A stretch of 64,000 bases of DNA from Bog-756 sp963841885 (GTDB lineage Bacteria; Actinomycetota; Acidimicrobiia; Acidimicrobiales; RAAP-2): the NCBI GenBank assembly GCA_963841885.1, contig CAWJEK010000008.1:186001-250000 (forward strand). Reading direction: 5' to 3'. Every line of letters starts with the position of its first letter. Position 1 is the stretch's first letter. The notes beneath the pieces are model-generated. The model saw only the letters and a program-made list of their open reading frames with translations, was not told where the DNA came from and did not search any database. Of this stretch, positions 34,628 to 43,534 are shown in pieces. The translations under genes and the position numbers were made by a program.

Positions 34628-35179
34628 ATGGCGTTGACGGACGAGACGCACGAGATGCGAGGACCGGACGGTGAACCCGAGGGCGCCGACCGGGTGGCCG
34701 CGCTCCGGGGCGCGGGGGTGGCGGCCGACACCGCCCGGGTCGGAAGGGTCGCCGTGGTCCTCGGTCTGACGGCGATCATGGTCGTGGCCGCGGTGCTGCT
34801 GGTGGCCGGTATCCGCAAGAACGCCCAGATCGACAGCCTCGAAGCCCACCCCGTCCCCGTCGACCTCATCGTCACCCACTGTCTGGGGCTCATGGGGGGC
34901 AGCGGCTCCAACGCCGCCGGCTACGAGTGCACGGGCACGTACACGTTCGACGGGCGGCACTACACCGAAGGGGTGCCCGGCCTGGTCTTCCATCCGACGG
35001 GGACGACGGTCCGGGGGATCGTGTCCGCTTCGGATCCCGGTCTGTTCTCGACGGCCCAGACGGTGGCGGACGAACACGCGTCACCGGCCAAGGTCGTCCT
35101 GCCGGCGGTCGTGCTGGTGATGACCCTGTCCGGTGGGGTGTGGCTCCTGGTACGGGCCCGGAGGCGGCGTGCGGCGTGA
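34628..35179 (+). CDS. Hypothetical membrane protein with extracytoplasmic domain (DUF3592-like)
   Basis: A 183-residue protein. It has an acidic N-terminus of about 35 residues, a transmembrane helix near 43-60 (VVLGLTAIMVVAAVLLVAG), an extracytoplasmic domain of about 90 residues with HCLGLMGG and YECTGTYTFDGRHYTEG, and a second helix near the C-terminus. The general plan resembles DUF3592 proteins. The two Cys residues could form a disulfide outside the cell. No function can be given. The ATG at 34628 follows GAGGGACGG. Confidence 0.65.
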   Translation: MALTDETHEMRGPDGEPEGADRVAALRGAGVAADTARVGRVAVVLGLTAIMVVAAVLLVAGIRKNAQIDSLEAHPVPVDLIVTHCLGLMGGSGSNAAGYECTGTYTFDGRHYTEGVPGLVFHPTGTTVRGIVSASDPGLFSTAQTVADEHASPAKVVLPAVVLVMTLSGGVWLLVRARRRRAA

Positions 35180-35229
35180 GCCGTCGGAGCGGCGTGGAGA
35201 CCCTTCTGCCCACCGCGGTACGGTGACGC

Positions 35230-35828
35230 ATGGCCGCTGATCCGGACAAGCCCTCATTGTCGGAGCGGTTGACCCGCCTCATCGTGAAAGCGGACACCCG
35301 ACCCTCCCGGGAGGTGGACGAGGGCCCGCAGACGGTCGAGGAGCTCGAGGACCTGTCACGCGGACTCGACGACAAGGAGCGGCTGATCGGCCTGGCCGCC
35401 GCACCGCTGGCCGGGATCATCGCCATCCTGGTGGTCAGCAGCTACGGCTCCAAGGGGACGAGTCACGCCACGACGGTCGACAGCTCGCTGTTCCTGGTGC
35501 TCTTCGGGCTGGCCATCATCACCCTGGCCTGTGCCTGGTTCCGCAAGCGGTTGCTGCTCGGAATCGTCCTCGCGCTCTACGGGCTGTCGGTGTTCAACCT
35601 CCACTACTGGGGATTCGGCGTGCCCTTCCTCCTGATCGGCTCGTGGTACCTGGTCAGGACCTACCGGATCTCGCAGAAGCTGAAACTGGCCAACTCGGGG
35701 GACTCGACCCCGGGGGTACGGGCCCGGCGCGCCGGGCCCAGCCCAACAAGCGGTACACGCCGCCGTCGGCCGGTCCGGCCAAGGCCCCGAAGCCGGGCAA
35801 GCCCTCGGCATCCGACGAGGAGGGCTGA
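35230..35828 (+). CDS. Hypothetical membrane protein, one-base frameshift near the C-terminus
   Basis: A predicted protein of about 199 residues. It has an acidic N-terminal region with VEELEDLSRGLDDKERLIG, then four hydrophobic segments (LAGIIAILVVSSYG, SLFLVLFGLAIITLACAWF, LLLGIVLALYGLSVFNLHYW and FLLIGSWYLVRTY). A basic tail should read RAQPNKRYTPPSAGPAKAP and end DEEG. In the literal frame the tail becomes Arg-rich nonsense and ends at 35862. Adding one G to the G run at 35712-35716 restores the tail and the stop at 35828. The family is a conserved actinobacterial membrane protein of unknown role. Confidence 0.7.
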
Positions 35829-36354
35829 CTCCCGGGGCGTCGCCGTGACGGTCCGACCGTGAGGGTAGGTGACGCCCGGCGGGAGGGCGGTGCCGGACGC
35901 GGCGAACTCGGAGCCATGGCGCAAGGGGCCGCGGTCCACCACCCCGTGCGGGTGCCCACGCACCGGATGCCCGCGCCGAGCGATGTGGACGGAGCGGCCG
36001 CCTCGGAGGACGACGGGCGTCGCCGGTGGCCAGCCCGGACGGGTGACCGTCGGCGGGTGCTCGCGTTGTTCACATTCGGCCCCGGCTGAGCCACCCACGA
36101 CGACGGCCGGTGCCGTCGGCGACGCCGGGTCGGTGTCGAACATCGCCCTGACCAGGCCGTTCCGCTCCCGGTGGGTCCGGTGGTTCCAGTTCACGCGTTG
36201 GTAACACTGCAGTGACCGTGCCGAAATCCCCGCCCTGCATTGTGTGTCCCGGCAGAGCGCATCTGCCTGCCTTGGCTACCGTCGCCGCTCCCTGTGGGGT
36301 GGGGGGCGGGGTGCAGTCAACGCACGAGGCATCTGAGGAGAGGAGCACCAAGCA
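35829..36354 (+). other. Intergenic region upstream of amtB
   Basis: About 526 bases with no convincing gene. Open frames on both strands lack domain content. The distal part carries the GlnR-like site at 36201-36216. The amtB ribosome site (GAGGAGAGGAG) closes the region. The rest shows no repeat or RNA structure that I can support. Confidence 0.5.
36201..36216 (+). promoter_or_regulatory. Candidate GlnR-type nitrogen-control site
   Basis: GTAAC, six bases, GTGAC matches nine of ten fixed positions of the actinobacterial GlnR consensus GTNAC-N6-GNAAC. It lies 139 bases before the amtB start. Control of amtB-glnB by nitrogen limitation is therefore likely, by analogy with Streptomyces and mycobacteria. 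Confidence 0.55.
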
Positions 36355-37881
36355 GTGCTAGAAGCAGCAGTCCATATTGTGTCGGTTCCATATCCGAGCT
36401 GGCTGAACACAGGGGACAACACGTGGCAGTTGGTGGCTGCCACGTTCGTCGGTCTGATGAGCCTGCCCGCCCTGGCGGTGCTCTACGCGTCGCTCGTCCA
36501 GAAGAAGTGGGCGGTCAACGTCATGGCGATGATGTTCGCCGGCTTCTCGATCGTCCTGGTGTGCTGGTTCCTCTACGAGTACAAGATGGGCTTCGGCGCC
36601 AACTCCTGGGGTGGAGGTGTGAAGGACGGCGTTCAGACCCAGTTCGGGACAGGGAAGGGACTGAGCTACTTCTTCCACAACTTCTGGGGTAAGCCGGGAC
36701 CGATCACCAGTCCCCAGGGTGAACAGGGCCAGGCCGTCTCGGCGGCCAACACGGCCATCCCGTTCCACTTCCCCACCTCGACGCTGGCCTACTTCCAGTT
36801 CGTGTTCGCGGCCATCACCCCGCTCCTCTTCATGGGTAGCGTGCTCGGCCGGATCAAGTTCAGCGCCTGGTGCCTGCTGGTGCCGCTGTGGTCGACCTTC
36901 GTCTACAGCATCAACGCCTTCCTCCTGTGGGGCGGCGGCTACTTCGCCCAGGAGGGTGCCCTCGACTTCTCCGGTGGGTACGTGATCCACATGTCGGCCG
37001 GCGTGTCCGGGTTCGTGGCGGCGTGGCTCCTCGGACCCCGCCTCCTACGGGACCGACAGCACGCCATCCCCAACAACCTGGTCATGGCCGGGGTCGGGGC
37101 CGGCATCCTGTGGCTCGGCTGGAACGGCTTCAACGGTGGTGACCCGTACTACGCAGGGGCGGACGCCGCCGCCGCGGTGGTCAACACCAACCTGGCCACC
37201 GCCACCGGTGTCATCGTGTGGATCGCCATGGACGCCTGGCTCTCCAAGGAGAAGAAGCCCACCTTCCTCGGTGGGGTGAACGGGATGATCTGCGGCCTGG
37301 TGGGCATCACGCCCTGTGCGGGCTGGGTCAATGGTCAGGGCGCCATCTACGTCGGCCTGATCTGCACCGTCGTCGTGTGGTTCGCCTGGAACTACCTCTC
37401 CAAGGTGCGGCCCTTCTCGAAGGTGGACGACGCCCTCGGCGTCATCTACACCCACGGGATGGCCGGACTCCTCGGAGGTCTGCTCCTGGGTGTCTTCGGG
37501 GACCCGGGCATGGTCGAATACCCGTGCGGTATCGCCCACGTCCCGGCGACCTACGCATCGCAGTCGTCGGCCTGCGCCCCCTTCAGCGTGAGCGGCCTGG
37601 TCTACACCGGCTCCGCCCACCAGTTGTGGGAACAGTTCCGAGCGGCGGTGTGGGTGATCATCTGGTCAGCCCTCGTGACGTTCATCCTGATGAAGCTGAT
37701 CGGATGGGTGCTGCGAGGTGCCCGCTACAGCGACGAGATCCTCGAGGTCGGCGACCTGGCGATCCACGGCGAGGAGGCCTTCCCCGCCGAGACGCTGGCC
37801 GAGCGGGTGGGCGCCATGTCCATGGCCGGCGAGGCGGCGAGCACCCGGCGAGCCAAGGAGACCGAGGAGGAACCGTCGTGA
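36355..37881 (+). CDS. amtB: Ammonium transporter
   Basis: An Amt/MEP/Rh transporter of 508 residues with about 11 transmembrane helices. Recognisable parts are NTWQLVAATFVGLMSLPALAVLYASL at the N-terminus, GGYVIHMSAGVSGFVAAWLLGPR with the first pore His, WLGWNGFNGG and THGMAGLLGGLLLGVFGDP with the second pore His. A 60-residue cytoplasmic tail follows. The GTG at 36355 is preceded by GAGGAGAGGAG. The PII gene glnB follows after 67 bases, the usual pairing in which PII blocks the channel when nitrogen is ample. Confidence 0.96.
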   Translation: MLEAAVHIVSVPYPSWLNTGDNTWQLVAATFVGLMSLPALAVLYASLVQKKWAVNVMAMMFAGFSIVLVCWFLYEYKMGFGANSWGGGVKDGVQTQFGTGKGLSYFFHNFWGKPGPITSPQGEQGQAVSAANTAIPFHFPTSTLAYFQFVFAAITPLLFMGSVLGRIKFSAWCLLVPLWSTFVYSINAFLLWGGGYFAQEGALDFSGGYVIHMSAGVSGFVAAWLLGPRLLRDRQHAIPNNLVMAGVGAGILWLGWNGFNGGDPYYAGADAAAAVVNTNLATATGVIVWIAMDAWLSKEKKPTFLGGVNGMICGLVGITPCAGWVNGQGAIYVGLICTVVVWFAWNYLSKVRPFSKVDDALGVIYTHGMAGLLGGLLLGVFGDPGMVEYPCGIAHVPATYASQSSACAPFSVSGLVYTGSAHQLWEQFRAAVWVIIWSALVTFILMKLIGWVLRGARYSDEILEVGDLAIHGEEAFPAETLAERVGAMSMAGEAASTRRAKETEEEPS

Positions 37882-37948
37882 ACGGGTCCGGACCGGCTAT
37901 GCCGGAAGCAGACAGGACCACATCGGGTACGACAAGGAGAATTGCAGG

Positions 37949-38288
37949 ATGAAGCTCATCGTGGCGGTGCTCAAGCCGTTCAAGTTGGATGAAGTCAAGG
38001 AAGCCCTGAAGGCACTCGGTGTCCACGGGATGACCCTCACGGAGGCCCAGGGGTTCGGGCGCCAGCGGGGACACACCGAGGTCTACCGGGGAGCGGAGTA
38101 CGAGGTCGAGTTCGTGCCGAAGATCCGGCTCGAGGTCGTCGTCGACGATGCCCAGGTCGACGAGGTGGCGAACGCCATCGTCGACGTGGCCGGGACCGGG
38201 AAGATCGGGGACGGCAAGGTGTGGATCCTTCCCGTCGAGGAGATCATCCGGGTCCGCACGGGTGAGCGGGGAGTCGGACGCCCTGTAG
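37949..38288 (+). CDS. glnB: PII nitrogen regulatory protein, one-base frameshift at the C-terminus
   Basis: MKLIVAVLKPFKLDEVKEAL begins a typical PII protein. The T-loop GHTEVYRGAEYEVEF contains Tyr51, the modifiable residue, and the ligand-binding stretches GMTLTEAQGFGRQ and GTGKIGDGKVW are intact. In the literal frame the protein runs on for another 100 residues of nonsense. Removing one G from the run at 38268-38271 gives the ending RTGERESDAL, a stop at 38286-38288 and exactly 112 residues, the standard PII length. It senses 2-oxoglutarate and ATP/ADP and should regulate AmtB. It may equally be named glnK. Confidence 0.92.
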
Positions 38289-38304
38289 GCGGCCACTCCC
38301 CCCG

Positions 38305-38432
38305 GGGCCCGCGGGCCCTGCAGAACTGCCGGGATAAGCCCCCCTCTTCCCGGCAGCGCGATACCCGTCGGATCCCCCCTTCCGACGGTTGGACAGGACG
38401 AGTGGTCGGCCCGAACGGGTCGGCCACTCGTC
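38305..38432. terminator. Cluster of four hairpins between convergent glnB and gpmA
   Basis: Four stems lie in succession. They are a 14-base palindrome (GGGCCCG, CGGGCCC) at 38305-38318, CTGCCGGG with CCCGGCAG at 38326-38356, CCGTCGGA with TCCGACGG at 38365-38388, and a 16-pair stem at 38397-38432 with a GAAC loop and two G-U pairs. The last is the strongest and probably terminates transcription from both sides. The others may reinforce it or stabilise transcripts. Confidence 0.7.
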
Positions 38433-38490
38433 GCGTCCGAGGGTGGATGCGCCGTCGGACGAAGGTGGTCCCGGTCCCCGGGGTGGTGGT

Positions 38491-39246
38491 TCAGCCGGCC
38501 TGGCGCCGCACGGCGTCGGCCGCGGCCTCGGCGGCGGCGGCATCGCCCAGGAACCCGTGGGAGACCACCGAGAGGTCGTCTCCGAGCGTGTAGCGGTAGG
38601 GGATGCCCGTCGGGATCTCGAGGTCGACGATGGCGTCGTCGCCGATCCCCTCGATGTGCTTGCGCAGGGCGCGCAGGCTGTTGCCGTGGGCCACCACCAG
38701 CACCGCCCCGCCGCGTGGCCCCTCGGCCAACAGGTCCGGCACGATGGCGTCGGACCAGTAGGGGACGGTCCGGGCCACCACGTCGGCCAGGCACTCCGTC
38801 AGGGGCAGGGCGTCGGCCGGCACGTCGCGGTAGCGCGGGTCACCCGCCGGGTCGTGGGCGTCGCCCCGGACGACCGCCGGCGGCGGGGTGGCGTAACTGC
38901 GTCGCCACTCCTTCACCTGTGCCTCGCCGTGTCGGGCCGTGGTCTCCTTCTTGTTGAGCCCCTGGAGCGCCCCGTAGTGGCGCTCGTTGAGCCGCCAGTG
39001 CCGACGGACGGGCAGCCACGGTCGTCCGGCCGCGTCGAGGGCCAGGTTGGCCGTCCGCACCGCCCGGGTGAGCAGTGAGGTGTGGACCACCCGCAGATCC
39101 AGACCGGCGTCGGCCGCGAGCATCGTGCCGGCCCCCCGGGCCTCGTCCTCGCCGAGGGGTGAGAGGTCGACGTCGTGCCATCCGGTGAAGAGGTTCTCGG
39201 CGTTCCAGAGCGACTGACCGTGACGGAGGAGGACGAGTTGGGGCAT
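38491..39246 (-). CDS. gpmA: 2,3-bisphosphoglycerate-dependent phosphoglycerate mutase
   Basis: A glycolytic mutase of 251 residues. LVLLRHGQSLWNAENLFTGW contains the phosphorylated His9. LNERHYGALQGLNKKET contains the catalytic Glu88, and VAHGNSLRALRKHIEG contains the second active-site His. Length and motifs match GpmA. It converts 3-phosphoglycerate to 2-phosphoglycerate in the cytosol. The ATG at 39246 begins the protein directly at the first strand. It is divergent from dnaK and convergent with glnB. Confidence 0.95.
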   Translation of the reverse strand: MPQLVLLRHGQSLWNAENLFTGWHDVDLSPLGEDEARGAGTMLAADAGLDLRVVHTSLLTRAVRTANLALDAAGRPWLPVRRHWRLNERHYGALQGLNKKETTARHGEAQVKEWRRSYATPPPAVVRGDAHDPAGDPRYRDVPADALPLTECLADVVARTVPYWSDAIVPDLLAEGPRGGAVLVVAHGNSLRALRKHIEGIGDDAIVDLEIPTGIPYRYTLGDDLSVVSHGFLGDAAAAEAAADAVRRQAG

Positions 39247-39305
39247 GCCTGCGAGCGTATCCCGGGCCCGGATCGCCGGAAATCACAGCAATTAGTCGAG
39301 AAAAG

Positions 39306-39336
39306 TTGGTGCAATGGCACTCAAGTTTGCTATAGT
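39306..39336 (+). promoter_or_regulatory. dnaK operon promoter with a HAIR-like half-site
   Basis: TTGGTG at 39306 and TATAGT at 39331 form a plausible promoter with a 19-base spacer. Between them ACTCAAG (39319-39325) equals the right half of the HspR-binding HAIR element (CTTGAGT-N7-ACTCAAG). The left half is poorly conserved. hspR itself is the fourth gene of the operon, so autogenous repression and heat induction are likely. Confidence 0.5.
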
Positions 39337-39486
39337 TGTCCCTGGAGCGACAGGACCGAGTGGCCTCCGGGACCACGGAGTCCAGGTCGCACGAGTCGAG
39401 GCGCCGGGAGGCGCACCCCAGACACGGCAGTACACAGAGCAACGAGCTACCCGACCCGCGGAGGGTGGGGAACAGGAGGCAAGACC

Positions 39487-41319
<1,833 letters not shown>

Positions 41320-41325
41320 TCGTCG

Positions 41326-41943
41326 ATGACGATCGGAGACGAGCCGCGGACCGGCGGCACCGGTGACGGGACGGGGGCCGACGAGGCCCCCGTCACCGGG
41401 CCGGACGACGAGGTGGTCGACGCCGAGGTGGTCGACGTCGGACCCGTCGCCCCCGACATCGAGGAGGCGGAGGCCGTCGAGGCCGATCCTCTGGAGGTGG
41501 CGCGGGCGGAGCGGGACGAGTACCTGGACTCGCTGCGACGGCTGCAGGCCGAGTTCGAGAACTACAAGAAGCGGGTGCTGAAGCAGCAGTCCGAGCAGAT
41601 GGCGCGGGCCGCCGCGTCCCTGGTCGACAAGCTGCTCCCGGTACTCGACGCGATGGACCTCGCCACCGACCACGTCGGGGGCAACGACTCGGACGAGGCG
41701 AAAGCCCTGGTGGCCGCCTCCGGGCTGCTGCACGGGATCCTGGAGAAGGAAGGTCTCGAGCGGATCGACCCGGCGGGGCAGGAGTTCGATCCCACCGCCC
41801 ATGAGGCGGTCGGGCACCAGCCGGCCCCCGAGGGTGCCGAGCCCACGGCGTCGGGTGAACCCCGCGTCAGCCAGGTCATGCGCGCCGGCTACCGCTGGCA
41901 CGGGACCGTGGTCCGACCGGCCATGGTCATGGTCGAGGGCTAG
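41326..41943 (+). CDS. grpE: Nucleotide exchange factor GrpE
   Basis: A GrpE protein of 205 residues. An acidic, disordered N-terminus of about 55 residues precedes the long coiled coil (AERDEYLDSLRRLQAEFENYKKR) and the four-helix and beta-wing part (LLPVLDAMDLAT, GLERIDPAGQEFDPTAHEAV and VMRAGYRWHGTVVRPAMV). It opens the DnaK nucleotide pocket. The start lies seven bases after the dnaK stop. Confidence 0.96.
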   Translation: MTIGDEPRTGGTGDGTGADEAPVTGPDDEVVDAEVVDVGPVAPDIEEAEAVEADPLEVARAERDEYLDSLRRLQAEFENYKKRVLKQQSEQMARAAASLVDKLLPVLDAMDLATDHVGGNDSDEAKALVAASGLLHGILEKEGLERIDPAGQEFDPTAHEAVGHQPAPEGAEPTASGEPRVSQVMRAGYRWHGTVVRPAMVMVEG

Positions 41944-42000
41944 GTCTCCCGGAGGACCCGACAGGACAAGGACGAAGAGCGCAGACAGAGAAGAGACACG

Positions 42001-43125
42001 GTGGCGCCGCAACGCGAATGGTTCGAGAAGGATTACTACAAGACCCTCGGGGTGCCGTCCACGGCTACGCCGAAGGAGATCACCAGCGCCTATCGGAAGC
42101 TGGCCAAGAAGCACCACCCCGACACCAATCCGGGGGACGACGAGCTCTTCAAGGAGATCACGGCCGCCTACGACGTCCTGGGTGACGCTGACAAGCGCAA
42201 GGAGTACGACGAGGTCCGCACCCTCGGTCCCCAGGCCGGCGGATTCCCCGGTGGCTTCGGCGGGGGCGGCGGTGGGTTCCCGGGTGGCGGCACCTACCGG
42301 GTGGAGGACGTGGGCGACTTCGGCGACCTGTTCGGCGGCCTGTTCGGTCGTGGGCGCCGGGGCGGCGGCCAGACCGGCCCGCAGCGCGGCGCCGACGTGG
42401 AGGCCGAGCTGCACCTGACCTTCGAGGACGCGGTGCGCGGGGTCACGACCTCCGTGAACCTCACCACCGACGCCCGCTGCCACACCTGCGGCGGCTCGGG
42501 TTCGGCCCCGGGCACGCGTCCCGACCCGTGCCCCCGCTGCGGCGGCACCGGGTCCCTCCAGGACGACCAGGGTCTCTTCTCCCTCAGCCAGATCTGTCCG
42601 CAGTGCAGCGGGCGGGGGACGATCGTCACCCACCCGTGCCCGACGTGCTCGGGCACCGGGACCGAGCACCGCAACCGCTCGGTCAAGGTGCGCATCCCCG
42701 CGGGGGTGGAGGGCGGGCAGCGCATCCGGGTCAAGGGCCGCGGCGCGGCCGGCCGGGGCGGCGGTCCGTCCGGTGACCTGTACGTCATCGTCCACGTCGG
42801 GCGTCACAACCTCTTCGGGCGCAAGGGTCGCAATCTCACCCTGACGGTTCCCGTGGGCTTCGCGGAAGCCGCCCTCGGGACGACGCTTACGGTGCCGACG
42901 CTGGATGACCCCGTGACCCTGCGGGTGCCCGCCGGCACCCCCTCGGGGCGGACATTCCGGGTCAAGGGACGCGGAGTGCCGGGGGGCAGGAAGTCGCCCA
43001 CCGGTGACCTGCTGGTCACCGTCGAGGTCGACGTCCCGGACGCACTCACCGACGAGCAGCGCGCCGCGGTGGAGGAGTTGGCCAAGGTCATCGAGCCGCC
43101 GTCACGCTCCGGGTTGGGGGTGTGA
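42001..43125 (+). CDS. dnaJ: Chaperone protein DnaJ
   Basis: A type I DnaJ of 374 residues. The J domain (DYYKTLGVPSTATPKEI) has the HPD triad at 39-41. A Gly/Phe-rich region follows, then four zinc-binding CxxCxGxG repeats (CHTCGGSG, CPRCGGTG, CPQCSGRG, CPTCSGTG) and the C-terminal substrate-binding domain ending in DVPDALTDEQRAAVEELA. The GTG at 42001 is the start. It presents clients to DnaK and stimulates its ATPase. Confidence 0.97.
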   Translation: MAPQREWFEKDYYKTLGVPSTATPKEITSAYRKLAKKHHPDTNPGDDELFKEITAAYDVLGDADKRKEYDEVRTLGPQAGGFPGGFGGGGGGFPGGGTYRVEDVGDFGDLFGGLFGRGRRGGGQTGPQRGADVEAELHLTFEDAVRGVTTSVNLTTDARCHTCGGSGSAPGTRPDPCPRCGGTGSLQDDQGLFSLSQICPQCSGRGTIVTHPCPTCSGTGTEHRNRSVKVRIPAGVEGGQRIRVKGRGAAGRGGGPSGDLYVIVHVGRHNLFGRKGRNLTLTVPVGFAEAALGTTLTVPTLDDPVTLRVPAGTPSGRTFRVKGRGVPGGRKSPTGDLLVTVEVDVPDALTDEQRAAVEELAKVIEPPSRSGLGV

Positions 43126-43126
43126 C

Positions 43127-43534
43127 ATGAGCGACGACCGTCACGACCGCGCCGTCTATGTGATCTCGGTGGCCGCCGAGCTCGCCGGGGTCCATCCCCA
43201 GACGCTGCGGGTCTATGAGCGCAAGGGCCTGCTCGACCCCAGCCGGACCCGGGGTGGGAGCCGGCGGTTCTCGGAGCGCGACCTCGAGCGGCTGCGCGAG
43301 ATCCAGGGTCTCACCAACCAGGGCCTGAACCTGGAGGGCGTGCGGCGGGTGCTCGAACTCCAGGACGAGGTGGCCCGGCTCCAGCGCGAGCTCGAGGCCA
43401 CCCGGGCCGCCGCCCGCGAGGCGGTGGCCGTCACCCACCGCCAATACCGCCGGGACCTGGTGCCCCTGTCGCAGCTGCCGGTACCGACCCGGACCACCCG
43501 ACGACCCCCGCATGGAAACGGAGCATCACGATGA
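43127..43534 (+). CDS. hspR: MerR-family heat-shock repressor HspR
   Basis: A MerR-type regulator of 135 residues. The winged helix reads YVISVAAELAGVHPQTLRVYERKGLLDPSRTRGG, then RRFSERDLERLREIQGL, followed by a coiled-coil segment (VRRVLELQDEVARLQRELEATR). This matches HspR, which represses the dnaK operon through HAIR sites using DnaK as co-repressor. It sits between dnaJ and clpB as in Streptomyces and mycobacteria. Its stop overlaps the clpB start (ATGA). Confidence 0.93.
   Translation: MSDDRHDRAVYVISVAAELAGVHPQTLRVYERKGLLDPSRTRGGSRRFSERDLERLREIQGLTNQGLNLEGVRRVLELQDEVARLQRELEATRAAAREAVAVTHRQYRRDLVPLSQLPVPTRTTRRPPHGNGASR

Noticed and set aside
35859..36351. Small open frames on both strands upstream of amtB
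   Set aside because: There is no domain, no good ribosome site, and the composition fits random GC-rich sequence.
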